From positions 3,426,757 to 3,490,756 of the forward strand of contig NW_022098049.1 of NCBI RefSeq assembly GCF_002288925.2: a stretch of 64,000 bases of DNA. Direction: 5' to 3'. The stretch comes from Delphinapterus leucas (lineage: Eukaryota > Chordata > Mammalia > Artiodactyla > Monodontidae). The position numbers and the translations under genes were made by a program. How positions within the stretch are numbered: position 1 is the first letter of the stretch; the number at the start of each line of letters is the position of its first letter. Below the pieces are notes generated by a model that searched no databases, was not told the origin of the DNA, and saw only the letters and a program-made list of their open reading frames with translations. Positions 48,116-61,137 of this stretch are shown here, in pieces.

Positions 48116-49856
48116 TTATTATGTATATATATTTTATCATTGCAGTTACTTTTTGGCTTGCAGAGGTGTGCTACAGTAATATTTGCCTCTCTGAGATTGT
48201 CATTCTGTGAATTTTAACATCATTTTTGTAATCTCCCCCCCACACTCAGCGCTGGTGCCAACCTTTTTCCTGTGGAAAAATCACACTGAAAATAGAACAG
48301 GCAAATAAGTTTATATTACATGTCTTCTTTGCATTTTAATTCAATTGAATATCAGAGGCAGGACAATTTCTGGTTTGGTGAAAGTTTAATTTTCAAATTT
48401 ATTATATGGTAGCCGTATAAGAATATTGAAGGAAGAGTTCCTATAGTTCTTTGTTGGATCCATCATTCTTGCCCTCAAATGGATTAAAGTCTGTTTGGAA
48501 AAATGAGACAAATTCATATAAGAAAACAAGATTGTTTATGGTTCAAAGTGCCAAAGGATCAAGTATAGTTTTTAAGATAAATTAAGTGAGATCCTTCTAG
48601 GCTGGCAGAGTTTAAAAGCAGGTAGGGCCTGAGCTCAGCCCTTGAAGGATGTGTAGGATTTGGTTGGTGTGGATTTTTAGGAAGGGCTTTCCCTGTGAGA
48701 GTGGGAGAATTTTGGTAGTGGGATTATATACTGTGGAATAAAGGAGCAGGGAACCTCTAGCTGGTCAGTCTCTCTGCACCTCCCCAACGCCCCAGCCACT
48801 TTTTAGTCAACAGCCAGCTCCCTGTTTATGTGTTTATCCCTCTTTTCCTCCTGAGTTCTTCAGGGCTTTATTTAGCCTTTTTCATGCAACACTATGCTCT
48901 TTCCCCACCTCAGTTCTTTAGTGGAACAGGACACATTCCCTGTGCCTTCCTTTGCCTGGTATTTCTGAAACATGAACACAAATAACATACTTAGAAAGAG
49001 GCTTTATTGTAATAATAAGGGAGACAGGGGTTAACAACTACTTGATACAGATGTTCTCATGACCTCTCTTCCAGATGCCATTGTGGGAGTCTCTTGTCTT
49101 CCGTCTCTAGCCTCTCCAAGCCCTTTTCCCCAGCAGATGAAAACATTGACTTGAGCCTGAAGTTATCTGACTGAGCATCACTTCCAGGTGTGGTGTGGTG
49201 TGGTTCTCGGTTCTTCTCAGGAGTAGCTTCCTGCTCTCTTCTGGTGTTTTCCCTTTGTCGCCTCAGGCTGCACTATTCATCACTTAGGTTCTTTAGCTTG
49301 TCCCAACATTCTTGGGCCCTGGAGCCTTAGCTGAGGCTGCATGTCCACAGTTGGCCTCCTCAGGTATTTCCCTTAGGCTTCATGCCATCAAATACTGGCA
49401 GCCATCGCTCACGTTCTCCTTTGCAGGGAAGGTCTCCTTGGCCTTGTATTTAAAATTGTTATCTGGTTCAAGTCTTGCTATTGTCTATGGACCTTGATAA
49501 TGAGAATCATCATCCTGCTTACTCTGAAAACTTTAATGTCGAAGGCATATTTCTAAGTGCTTTAAAAAATTAACTCATTTAATTCCAGAGGGAGGTTGCC
49601 AACATTATGTCAATTCCTACTGATATAAGCCCCTGACACATTTTTATTTCTCATACTTGAAAGACTTTTGCCGCTGATACATCCTTTAGTGAGTTTCTGT
49701 TTAGGTTGAAGTTGCCACTAATTATTGCACTTTTGATAAAGCAGTTTATGCTGTTAGTCTCTGCTCAGGTTACCAGCTTGACCCACTTTTTCAATGGTCC
49801 CAGTGTCAGAATCTATTACACATAAAATATACTGATTCTACTAAGAAAAGGAAAAA

Positions 49857-49876
49857 AACACACACGCACACACATC
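49857..49876. repeat. (CA)n microsatellite
   Basis: Short CA run with one CG interruption. Confidence 0.8.
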
Positions 49877-51527
49877 ATCATTTCCTTTAACTAGATAAGG
49901 TTTGTGTGAAACCAGGGGCCTATTTTTCTTTCTTTCTTCTTTTTTTTTCTTTTTTTCATTATTTTAAATGGGAAAAAATTAAATTACAGGCCAACCCCAA
50001 ACCCCTAACCAATTTACTTAAATGTAACTATATACAGTAAAATGCCTGTATAAGTCACAACCCCTCATTATTAGGCTATAAATTGTTTAAAATTCTCTTC
50101 CTGATCATCAAGCAATTAATAGAATTTTTAACAAACATTTGTTGTATATATGGCAATAGATACACGTTGGTACCAGCAACAGCTAAGCAACATGTCTCTT
50201 TCATTGATGTTTGGAAATTTTCAAACGGTCTAACAATTTTATATGGAATATGACTTGAGACCTTTCTCATATACCGCTTTGTTAAAAATGTATTTAATTT
50301 GGGGAATGTAAATACAAATTTTTCTTATATAAACATTGCCCCTTCCCACTCCTCAAAAAAAAAAGCTTATATTGAGGGATATGTATATTCTGTGAAGTCT
50401 GGGTGTTACCAGCCAAGAGATACTCTACCAGAAGCGTGTTAACCCAGAAGATATTTTATGGAGTGTGCTTACAATTGACTACTGTAAAACTAAAGCATAA
50501 TTTAGAAGTCCAGGGAAATCATTTTTTAAAAGCCAAATGCAAGTGGGTTTTATATTATTTCATGACTTAGAGATGAACTGTTGTACTGTTCGTCAGAGTA
50601 GACAAGAAATACTGCCATTTGTCTGAGCCAAGTTATTTGAATGAAGAGTCTTTGAGTGTGTGCATCCCCTAATATGATTTAAGGACTCCAGTTTTATTTT
50701 CATTTCTTTCAGCTTTTTTAATGTTAACGTTTTTATTATCCTGTGTTCTCTATCTTTTCCCGATCTATTATTAAATTGTGTGTCTAGAGCTTAAAAAAAA
50801 AAGTTTAAAAACACTTTGAAGAATATTATCTTGCTTTTCCAATCTACTAGTCGCTTTCTATAGTCTCCTGTTTTCTGAGGGTCTTTTAATTTTTAAATAT
50901 AGTAAGCATAGTTGTTTCATGCTCTGACTGATAATCTGAAACATTTGGGAATCTGTTTCTGCTGATTTTTACTCTTTTTGGCTTGTTTTCTTGGGTTTTT
51001 CTTGTAAGGTTTTTTGTTTTGTTTTTATTTTTTTTCCCCTGTAATCTACTCATTATCCTTAACAATTATTTGTAGGGTTATTTGAGGCCTCAGATACAAG
51101 TGTCTTTTCCAGAGGGGAGTACGTGTGGGTACTTTCATTGTGAGACCACCTCCTACCAACATCAGAGCTCAGGTTCCCGGCACCACTCAGGTGAGGGGAA
51201 CCCAGGCTGCAAACCCAGGCTGTGGCTTGTTGATACAGTTTTTCAGAAACATGTTTGTTTTCTCTCTCTCTCTTCCCTCTGTTCTGCTCAGTGGCCAAGG
51301 CCAACCTCCCTGCAGCCTGGAGGAGCAGAGTGGGATTACTTACGGTTCATCTTTATTCTGATGAGTGGGGACCCAGTTTACTGGGGGAGGGTATGCAACT
51401 TTGATTTCCTGTGTTCAGCTTCTCTTTTTTGGTTTTCCCTAATTTTGCCCTGGTTGTTTCTTACTATCTTGTGACCCTTTTGTTTTTAAGGAGATTACTC
51501 TTTTTCCTATTTTATCCGATCATTTTA

Positions 51528-51893
51528 CTTATTTATTTTTATAAATTTATTTATTCATTTATTTCTGGCTGTGTTGGGTCTTGGTTGCTGCGTGCGGGCT
51601 TTCTCTAGTTGTGGGGAGCGGGGGGCTACTCCTCACTGCCGTGCACTGGCTTCTCATTGTTGTGGCTTCTCTTGTTGCAGAGCACGGGCTCTAGGTGCAC
51701 GGGCTTCAGTAGTTGTGGCACATGGGCTCAGTAGTTGTGGCTCACAGGCTCTAGAGCGCAGGCTCAGTACTTGTGGTGCACGGGCTTAGTTTCTCTGCGG
51801 CATGTGGGATATTCCCCGACTAGGTCCCGAACCCGTGTCCCCTGCATTGACAGGCGGATTCTTAACCACTGAGCCACCAGGGAAGCCTTCCAG
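51528..51893 (-). repeat. Full-length CHR-2-type SINE, antisense
   Basis: (ATTT)n tail complement, 'ctggctgtgttgggtcttgg', 'ggctcagtagttgtggctca' and ending 'gccaccagggaagcc'. Flanking tcatttta (51520-51527 and 51894-51901). It ends 434 bp upstream of NSMCE2 exon 3. Confidence 0.93.
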
Positions 51894-51999
51894 TCATTTT
51901 AGTCGTCTTCAGTAGGAGGATTGGTCCACATAACCCAACCTACCATTACTAGAAGTGGAAATCTTCCTTATTTGATCTTTAACAATACTACAAGGTTCA

Positions 52000-52125
52000 T
52001 GTGCAGATATATAAGTGGGCTGCTTCAGTGGATGAGGGAACTGAGGCTGAGAAAAGTGTAGTGGTTGATTTAAGATTGTCCAGGTAGGTGGCACAGCCTG
52101 GCACTCCTGAGTCTGAGTCTACATT
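52000..52125 (-). repeat. MIR fragment
   Basis: 'gatgagggaactgaggctga' and 'ccaggtaggtggcacagcct' match reverse MIR, just upstream of exon 3. Confidence 0.6.
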
Positions 52126-52327
52126 TCCACCTTTGAGACTTTTTCTACTGGGTGTCTTCTTCGAATTTTGAATGAAGCAGGCATATATTGAAGGCATTTT
52201 AAAAAATATGCAGTACCTTTACAAAATCATTTAGGTAGACCATTGACTGATAAGTTGTGTTGGTACAGCTTTTTCCAAATACGGCATTTTAAATGGAAAA
52301 TGATCATTGCTTTCCTTTCTTTTTCAG

Positions 52328-52434
52328 CTGAAGTGAGTAGTGAATACCGTATGGATAAGGCAATGGTTGAATTTGCAATGATGGATCGGGAACTAAACCA
52401 TTATTTAAAGGCTGTTCAATCTACAATAAACCGT
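52328..52434 (+). CDS. NSMCE2: NSMCE2 coding exon 3: residues 53-88
   Basis: The exon is preceded by a strong acceptor (ctttctttttcag) and followed by donor CCGT|GTAAGT. Its 107 nt join exon 2 in phase: the split codon A|CT gives Thr53, followed by EVSSEY and DKAMVEFAM, and the exon ends ...QSTINR at residue 88 in phase 0. This segment belongs to the N-terminal helical region by which NSE2 packs along the SMC5 arm, needed for complex assembly and stability. Relative to the human sequence as recalled there are six changes: S60R, T70M, L71M, Q74E, V79L and H88R. The helix pattern is preserved, and there is no stop or frameshift. The same frame stays open past the donor to 52512, but the extension has no NSE2 similarity and is intron. 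The next exon (expected to begin with Val-Lys-Glu-Glu) was not found up to 64000. Confidence 0.95.
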
Positions 52435-53544
52435 GTAAGTTTATACCACTCACCTAGTTATATTTGGTTACAGCTCACTGACTTAGAAACACAAATCAAA
52501 ATTCTTTTCTAACCTTTAATAATTTCTTATCCTTACTGTAGTAGCTATTAATCTCTTCTTAATCAGGAAGTTCATAGAATAGGAATCTTAAATATTTCCC
52601 CAGATAGGCCACCTAGGTTTAATTAGGATATTACATCTGTTTTAGATTTCCTTGCATTTTTTGGTCTCGAATTTTTTAGTCTAAGCCTCCTTCAAATGTG
52701 AGTAGTTTTTTATAAAATGCTACAAATTGCGTAGGGCTTGTTTTTATTGTTATATTTGCTTAAGCATACAATTTAGACCAGGTTTAGTTACTCATTCTCC
52801 AGCTTTAACGAATATGCAGCTATTGCAAAATTCATAGAATCAGATAATAGGGAGAGGTTTTAGAGCAAGGTTACAAATAGAGAAGCATGGCCTTTTGGTT
52901 TTTCCAGAAGCCAAACTTGTCTTTGTTGGCTCCAGCATGTCACAGGAACAACACATAAGGCAGTTAAGGTGGGAACATAGCAACATCCTTTTCAGCAGTA
53001 CTGTGTTGAGCAAGAAATGAGCAGTATGATTGCAGTAATGTTTCTGAGAAGTGCTTTGTCCTCTGAGCAGTGGAAACTCCCCTTTGAACTGATTTCATAT
53101 ACCTGTGTAATAGGATGTCTTGTACTTCTGGTTTCTTTATTTGCTTTTTCTTACTTCTATCTATGGGAAAATTCCAAAAATAAAACGCTTTACAAGATTG
53201 GCTACTATTCAGTGGGAGATAAATTTTTGAATATGGTTTAATACTTAAGCTATAGTTAAATGGGTATATATGTTCATGGTTATATGCAGTTTTTCTGTTC
53301 TTTTCTTTCTTTAAAATTTTTTTTCTGTTTTTTTTTTTTAATGGTTAATATTTATTAAGTGTAGCAGTTGTGACTAACTTAAGAATGTCTGCTTATAGCC
53401 AAGTAATACACTCATTCAACTTGTACATTTCTGGTGTTTCTAACCATTGTGACTGTCTTGGGACTGTGAATATTCCTTCCATAGGAAAATATGAAAATGA
53501 TGTCATGTTAGATTCTTAAACTAGATAGCAAAGCACTTAGACCA

Positions 53545-53695
53545 GAGGTTTTCAACTCCAGCTGACCCCTAGAAACAGCCAGTCCCTACCCTACACTAAA
53601 GAGATTCTGATTTCATTGATCTGGAGAAGGATTGGGGCACCAGTATTTTTTAAAAACCCATTCTGTTATGTATCTAAGGTTGAAAACCACTGCCT
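53545..53695 (+). repeat. MER5-like hAT element
   Basis: Inverted ends 'cagaggttttcaactcca' and 'ggttgaaaaccactg'; interior 'gagattctgatttcattgat'. Confidence 0.75.
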
Positions 53696-54539
53696 TAAAA
53701 GAACAAGGCTGACTTTATAGAATAAAGTGTGTTCGTTACCAAAGATCAGAGTTAGGCTTATTGTATAGATCAATCCTGCCTTGACCCTTACATTCTATGG
53801 AGGTTATTTGATAGGCTTTTCTATCTTTAACCTTGATGTTTTGCAAATATAACAGCACGATGTACATTATAGATAAGAAAACAGATTTTGGAAGTTGAAG
53901 AACTTAATGTGGATTTTTTTTTTCTATTAAACCCTAGGATTCACAGATATGTAAGGTATTTTTACGTGAAGAATTGGACTTTTCCCCCTTCAAAAAACTG
54001 AGTCATAAAAAAAGAAAAAGCAACCCTCACCCTCATGCACATTCAGTAGTTAATAGCATTTCTTTCATCCTGAGGCCTCATCCCATTACACCCACCCTAC
54101 TAATCAGGAAAGAATATAATTGGAGTTTTATCCAGCTTTTCAGCCCTAACCTTACGCTAGACTATGGAGTAACTTGGATTTAGTGATTCTAATGCTTGTC
54201 GGGAAGGTCCCTGGTCTTTAATAAGAGAACACATGTTTATTGCGTTTTTTTCTCATGCAAAGTTGTGCTCTCTATATAAGCTTGATATGAGACCAAGAAT
54301 AGCAAATCATAGTTTAATAAGATTTCTAAGACCTAAAACCATATAGGGACATAGTGGGGATGTGACCATTATTTTAAAGGGAATATTTTACCCTCTTTAT
54401 ATACTGTGTACTCTTTACATTGTATGGACATTTATGGACATTGCTATCTTATTGCCTGTTTTGATGAGGAATAAAGAATGAACAGCAGATTCAGAGAGTC
54501 CAGAATGGTATAGCTGTTCTGTGCTATAGAAATAGCAGT

Positions 54540-54760
54540 GGTCTAGGGATCAGAAATTCTTCCAACCCTGGTGCTTCCATTTTCTAAGTTATGATCCTGG
54601 GTCAAGAAACTTAACCTCTTGGAATCTCGTGTTCTTCATCTATAAGATTCTTGGCCTGCCTATTTCACAAGATTATTATGTGAATCAGATTAGATATTGT
54701 GTATCAAACACTTTGACATTCATAAAATTTGATGGAGATAAAGATACTATTTTATTACAA
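54540..54760 (+). repeat. MIR element
   Basis: 'gtcaagaaacttaacctctt', 'cttcatctataagattcttg' and 'gtgaatcagattagatattg'. Confidence 0.6.
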
Positions 54761-55904
54761 ACCCAGATTTCCAAACATACTCCTGAGGAAGGTGGAACTG
54801 GATCTTTCTTAACGAGTACTTTGCTCACTTTATTTCAGGGCTTTGAAATAAAACTTTTATTGGCTTTGACCTGTCCTCCTCTGGAATTCAGGAATCATAT
54901 AGGATTAGCTATAAGCTGGTAAAGTTTACAATATGAGGTCTTTATGATCTCTAAAACAAAGAAATTGTTTTAAGTCAGATTATTAGGAAAGAATACAGAA
55001 AATAGGAGCCCCTGTTGAGTCTCATTTCATTTCTGCTCTGTCATAGACTTTTAAGAGCTGCAGTACTTCCATTCCTGTATCATTTGCCAAGATTCTCATC
55101 CACCCCGTGGTCTTTCTGTTTATGAATTTTCATATAGTCATAGAAAGTTAAAAAAATTTTTGTCATCATCAAAGTGCATTAAAGTTTATCATTTAAATAA
55201 AGATCTCGCTCCTGCTCTCACCTTCACAGAATTCTGAAGGTTATACACCGCTGAAAAGGTTTTAGAAGTTTACTTTGGAACCTTAGATGTGGTTCAATTT
55301 ACCAACAATCCCTGGGAAGTCCCTTTGGCATCCAACAGAAGCACTCAGATTGCCTTTCTTTGTCCTTTAAGAAAATAGAGCTGCTAGAGCTGAAGAATAG
55401 AGCTGAAGACTTTATTTGGAATCAGTATTTATTTCAGCACTCTGAAAATTAAAAAAAAAAAAAAAAAATGGGACTTTGTCCCAGCTGTTTTGTAGAGGGA
55501 ATATCATGCAGTGAGCACCTAAGGGGGGAAAAAAAAATTTCCAGACAGTCTATAAGTTATTTATAAAAACTTTCAGGATAAGTGGGTTATATACCTGTCA
55601 CAACTCTTTAAAACATGTAGAACCGTAAACAGAATTTCTGTATGAACGCTTTGGAGACTTTCAGTCATGAGACCACACGTGATGAAAGTGTTTTGAAAGG
55701 TATAAAATGGCACATAGATATGCTATGATACACTTCTTTTATTGCTGTTACTGCTGAGGAAAAACTTCTCTCAGTTTCACGTTGAGAACAGAGTGATGTT
55801 CTGAACATTAGCTTTTGATGACCTAACGTTCCCTTCCTTGATTTCTAAGCTTTTATTATTTGAGTATCTTGAAGGGGCACCATTGGCTGGCTTTTTGTTC
55901 TCAA

Positions 55905-56060
55905 ACATTCACTGAACAAATATCTTCTAAACATCCATGTGCCAGGTACTTCTAGGTGCAAGAAAGAGGAGGTCAATCAGCAAAGCCCATATGATCTCAC
56001 CTTCAGAATGTCTGAAGCCTAGAGAGGGAGACAAACATTTAACAAAGAACAATACAGATA
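55905..56060 (+). repeat. L2/MIR-age repeat fragment
   Basis: 'tgaacaaatatcttctaaac', 'catgtgccaggtacttctag' and 'agcctagagagggagacaaa' match the family at 1000-1150. Confidence 0.5.
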
Positions 56061-56950
56061 CTATTTAATGATTGTTGTGCTGTGTACTACAAAGGGAAAA
56101 TAAAGTTTTCAAGGAGTTAATAACTCAGGGGGCATATCTGCGGGGGGGGGGAGTGGGTTGGTGGTTAGGGGACTCCTTCCTGATGAAGTGATACTGGATC
56201 TAAGATGAAAGTCAAATGAGCCTCAACATGGGGATCATGATATATAACTTCCCTGTCTATGTGACTTTTGCATGAAATGGAAGCATCTTTTTTTTTTCCT
56301 CAGTGTCAGAGTTTCAGAGTGCCTTGATCAATCCAAAGGCTTAATTTGAGAAAATTAAGCCAGAGAAAGCCGATTTTTATACATAGAAAGTTTAAAGACT
56401 GTAGAGTAGTTGAGTAACCTACTAAGGTTGGTCGAGGATTCATTCATCCACAGATGTGAGCGGCTACCATGTGCCAGGAACTGTGCTTATTAAAGCAAGT
56501 TATGGCAGTAGTTGATTTAAGAATAATTTCATTACCAGTATTCTGCTTCTCAAGCCAGTTCACTGGTCAAATGGGTTATCCCTCTTGAAGTGAGACTCTT
56601 TATCATGTATTGAATAAACAGTGGTAATACTGTGTATTTCTGGTTCTGGATTTATGTGGTGGCTTTAAACTAAACGTGGAGTCCATCGTGGGCTTCAGAT
56701 TCCAGAGGGTGGGCACCAGCTTAATTCAAGGAATCTTCAAATCTATTCTCAGGTATGTGTTTTTTCAAATAAGAGATGAAAAAGCGTCCACCACTATCGT
56801 TGGGGTGGTCTTCGCAACTGTTTTATAGTGTTAATTCTCATAGTGAGAAAGGATGGGCCCCCTGAAGCTAAATGACAAATGACCTAACAGGTTCAGATTA
56901 GTTGCAGATAATATTAGCAGTCAGTGGTAAAATATATATTTCCTGTGCTT

Positions 56951-57147
56951 TTTTTTTTTTTTTTTTTTGGCAGTACGCGGGCCTCTCACTGTTGTAGCCT
57001 CTCCCGTTCCGGAGCACAGGCTCCGGACGCGCAGGCTCAGCGGCCCAGCCTTTCCGCAGCATGTGGGATCTTCCCGGACCGGGGCACGAACCCGTGTCCC
57101 CTGCATCGGCAGGCGGACTCTCAACCACTGCGCCACCAGGGAAGCCC
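56951..57147 (-). repeat. Young CHR SINE, antisense
   Basis: T-run, 'cagtacgcgggcctctcact' through 'gccaccagggaagccc'. Flanks tcctgtgctt / tcctgggctt look like a diverged TSD (56941-56950 and 57148-57157). Confidence 0.95.
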
Positions 57148-57466
57148 TCCTGGGCTTTTTGATGAGCAGCCTAGTCCTAGAGTTTAGCAAAAATAACTAA
57201 AGCTTAGGATTCACATTATACTTTGCATTTTCTTTATCATGATACTTAATAGTGCAATTTTACTGCAACAAACTTCAAATCTTAAAAGAATTGTCACATT
57301 TTACCTGTATATGGTTCTTTTAGTAGGTGCTACCTTAGCATGTTACTTTATGGAAAATCCAGAGTGTTGCATTTTCTTCACCTTCCTCTATTACTCTGTT
57401 TTGGGCTACATGCATCTTAGAGATTATCTAAGATTTGGAAGCATTTGAGTCAGATTGCTGCCACAT

Positions 57467-57493
57467 ATTTGTTGTGTGTGTGTGTGTGTGTGT
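57467..57493. repeat. (TG)n microsatellite
   Basis: About 12 TG units directly abutting the A-tail side of the next SINE. Confidence 0.9.
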
Positions 57494-57842
57494 TTTTAAA
57501 TAAATTTATTTATTTTTATTTTTGGCTGCGTTGGGTCTTTGTTGCTGCATAGGCTTTCTCCAGTTGCGGTGAGCGGGGGCTACTCTTCATTGCAGTACGT
57601 GGGCTTCTCATTGTGGTGGCTTCTCTTGTTGCAGAGCACAGGCTCTAGGCGCGTGGGCTTCACTAGTTGTGGCACGCGGGCTTAGTAGTTGTGGCTCACG
57701 GGCTCTAGAGCACAGGCTCAGTAGTGGTGGCGCACGGGCTTAGTTGCTCCTCGGCATGTGGGATCTTCCCGGACCAGGGCTCGAACCCGTGTCCCCTGCA
57801 TTGGCAGGCGGATTCTTAACCACTGTGCCACCAGGGAAGTCC
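57494..57842 (-). repeat. Full-length CHR-2-type SINE, antisense
   Basis: 'tttggctgcgttgggtcttt', 'gggcttagtagttgtggctc' and ending 'gccaccagggaagtccc'. Confidence 0.93.
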
Positions 57843-59954
57843 CTGTTGCGGTTTTTTAAATCAGTTTTTTATAACAGTTCCTACCAAAAGCGTAGGGAGG
57901 GAGGATATTTTTCTTCTTAACCTAACAGGGGCAGTTAGTTGCTGGATCGGTTTATTGTGTTGTTTCTTATAAATCTGTTCATGGATATGTCCTGTGTACT
58001 GTGACTTTTACTTGCTAAGCTAACCTGAACATTCAGTCTGCATTTTAAAAGTAGCATGTTGAGAGTTAGAAGAGTGGAAATATACCTCACGCAAGTTGTT
58101 GAAACCAACACAATCTCAGATATAATAAAAGAACAAGGTGGGTCAAAGGTATAGCTTACCTCAGCCTTGACATTATGCAACTAGTTTAGAATGTTTTTAA
58201 TATCACTTCCCTATGCCTCTTCACCCTTCACCCTTCATCAACTGGTAAGCTTTGCCTTTTGTAAATCTTATTTTAAAGTTACCTTAACATCTTCTGCTTT
58301 AACATGAAATCTTATGAGCTATCTTGTAAGTTGGGAGTTACTATTTTAGTTATACCAGATTTGGGGAGCATTTCTCACTTAGAAAGCTAAAAATTTATAG
58401 TATCAGAAGAAAGTTCCAGGGCAGAGGATGTGATTTATTGGCTATCACCATCTTCTGACTGCATCTAAGAATGCACCTCACATTGTGAATCATTGACAGA
58501 AGAGGAAGGAGGGTAAATTTGTTTGGGATTATGACAGTTGAGGACAGAAGATTCCTGAGCATGAGAGAAATGACTGTTGGCAGCAGAATAGCAAGAAAGT
58601 GAGAGAGGACAGTGGAATTAGTGAGAATCTCTTGGAGCCAAGTGGGAAAGTACTGTGGAATCCCCCTCTTCTCTACTGCCTGCCCTCCATGGTGGTGTGT
58701 GGTCTCTTAACACCTTTCCTGTCAAAGTTAACAGATGCTCCACATATAAGCCTTTTCATCTGTAGGAATATTGCCCAGATGTGGAAATTAACCAGGGGGA
58801 AAAAAAGTTGACGTAGGTATTCACTCTTTAGCCTCTTGGCCCTGGAATGTGTGATTACTGGTAATTAATTTCTATTCCGTTCCTTTAGAACTCACTCTGT
58901 AGTTATTCCGAAATTAAGGTTGTGTTTGGTAGCATTTTTTCTAATGCTAACAGAGAGAGTTAGGTCTGGATATAGTATTTCACTAATTGAGTTGTCTCGA
59001 TAGGAAAGAATCCAGATATAAATCTCTTAGGTTACCAAGTGAAGTAGCTACTAATAGGTGAACATTCTAGTCTTGTGCCATATTAAGACTTCTTATCATG
59101 GGTAGTTTATAGAAATCCATCTTCGTGTTTTTTAGGTACTAAGCGTTGGATTTTATTCATAATTATAAAAACGTTTACACTCTACTGGGTCTTAATGTGC
59201 CTCTAATGCAGCATTTTCAGAAGTTTGCTCTGTAATACTAATTAATCACGATGTGAGTAAGTATAATAGGAAAAAAGGATTTTGTGGTCAAATAAGTTTG
59301 GGGAGTGCTTGATTAAAAGAATTTCCTTAAAGACTCCAAAGCCCTTAATATGCTTTTATGCATTGTGATTCTCCAAAGGAGGAATATTTAGTAATTTCCT
59401 AACCTTACTTGAAAACCTCTTTGGGGGAAGGACTGGTACTCTACAGAACCCAGTTTGGAAAACGCTTCTGTAGTCTCAATCCCTGTACCTTACAGAAGAG
59501 GCTAAAAGATGGATTCAGCAATTTGTGGTAGAGTTTTTGTGACATCCAGGGAACTGGGGAGTATATCAAACCCCCTACCTAAAATGGACCTACAAGATGT
59601 TTCTATGCAGAAGATCAGGAAAGGGCCAGGCCTCTGAAAAGACTATGTGTTATTCCAACAGTGAAAGAGAGGAAAGAAAAGTTTTTAAAAACATTCAATG
59701 GTTGCTTGGCTATGTCTCTTTGAAGCAAACAAGACCCCCGGTGTGGGGTATTGGTTCAGGAACGTGGAGAGAAGGAAAAGTTTTCAAGGAAATGAAGAGA
59801 GGAGGGGATAGTTTAGGTAGAAAGGACACAGCAGCAGTGTGGACAGAAAAAAGCATACAGACTTTGAAAGACCTGGTTCAGCACAACTCTCAATGCTTAT
59901 TGAACACCTTGGCCTCAGTGGTACTGGGCAATTCTGGCAGGTAACTCCTTGAAA

Positions 59955-60083
59955 TTTTTTTTTTTTTTTTTTTGGCTTTGCCACGCGGCATGTGGGATCT
60001 TAGCTCCCCGACCAGGGATCTAACCCACGCCCCCTGCAGTGGGAGCTCGGAGTGTTAACCACTGGACTGCCAGGGAAGTCCCA
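59955..60083 (-). repeat. Short CHR-type SINE, antisense
   Basis: T-run, 'ggctttgccacgcggcatgt', 'taacccacgccccctgcagt' and ending 'ctgccagggaagtccc'. Same short subfamily as 25-143. Flank cttgaa(a/t)(t) at 59948 and 60084. Confidence 0.92.
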
Positions 60084-60584
60084 CTTGAATTATTTAAATG
60101 ATGTGAATGTTCTTTAATATAGCAAACTCCTGCTTATTTCTGACATTGGGCATAGTCCGTATGTAGCATCAAACCCTTATTTTAGATAATCACTTGAGCC
60201 TCCTTCCATGTCAAACTTTTCACCGTACTTGATAAGTATTAAAGATCTTGAGATGTTGGCCATTCCCCACTATCTAGCAGTGGTGCTCATGGGCAGTGAA
60301 AGAGTGTAGGCTAACTGCAGAAGAGAGATGGGAAAATAGTTTGAACCACGGAATGGATCACCAAATGTTAAGATTCACTGTAAAATGAATGCATTTGCAG
60401 AGTTGAAAGCAGTTGCTTGTTTATTAATCTCATAATTAAGCTGTTCAGTTAGCGCCAATAGTATGCTTAGTCTAATGAAGAGACAAAAGCCTCTTGACGT
60501 GTATATAAAATAGCTACAAAATAGTACTAACAGTGAAATAGTTTGACACAGACAATAAAAACATGCTTAAGAAATTCAGAGTAA

Positions 60585-60720
60585 GGGAGAAGAGCCTTTG
60601 CTTAAATTCCGGCTTTTCTACCCTCTCACTCTGAGCCTCAATTTCTTCTTAAAGTGGGGGTGATAGAGTATAGGTCAGAGAGTTCTGGAAACGATGAAAA
60701 GTGATAGCATGAAAGCACCT
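60585..60720 (+). repeat. MIR fragment
   Basis: 'ctcactctgagcctcaattt' then 'gatagcatgaaagcacctaa' in sense MIR order. Confidence 0.45.
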
Positions 60721-61137
60721 AAAACAGTTCTGTCAAGACTCGTTTATAAAGTTGCCCAGAGAGTTCTGTAAAGGAGAAGTCATTTCCTTTGATCAAATTT
60801 AAATAGTATCTGAAGAGGAAATTTGAGTTAAAATTTAGACAGTAGAGTAGGCTGCAGGAAACCGTTGGGAAAGGGCAGAGATGATTATGTCCTTGAGAGG
60901 TTGAAGGAAGGGCTTCTTTCCTTAGAAGGAGTCTTCTGGTAATGGGGGCAGAGAGGATGTTGGGGGGAAGTTGGTGCTCATACTGTTGTAAGCCAAAAGG
61001 ATTGGGCAGAATATGGGGGAGCAGGCCAGTGAGATGCATGGCATTTGGCCAGTTGGATGTGAAGTCCCCTGATCAATAAGTCTACTTCTGTCTGTAGCAA
61101 TGAGAAAGAGATTGCTCCCTTTAACATATGCTAGTTA

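Larger units (their letters stand above)
11696..52327 (+). other. NSMCE2: NSMCE2 intron 2 (about 40.6 kb)
   Basis: Runs from donor GTAAGT (11696) to acceptor tttttcag (52320-52327). It is a phase-1 intron. It contains nine CHR SINEs, antisense L1 pieces (25790-27240, 37370-38300, 28666-28825, about 39318-39504), an L1-like 3' region (33065-34550), and many MIR and MER5/hAT remnants. Long stretches without anything I recognise are 15900-16770, 17010-18500, 19100-20200, 21560-22280, 23110-23720, 25000-25790, 27240-28380, 29100-29975, 32830-33060, 39510-40460, 41490-43200, 44350-47890 and 48120-51500. These hold only AT-rich intronic sequence and scattered repeat-like phrases. No open frame there resembles a known protein. 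Confidence 0.9.

Noticed and set aside
52435..52512. In-frame extension of NSMCE2 exon 3
   Set aside because: It follows a consensus GTAAGT donor and has no NSE2 similarity; the protein should continue with Val-Lys-Glu-Glu from the next exon.
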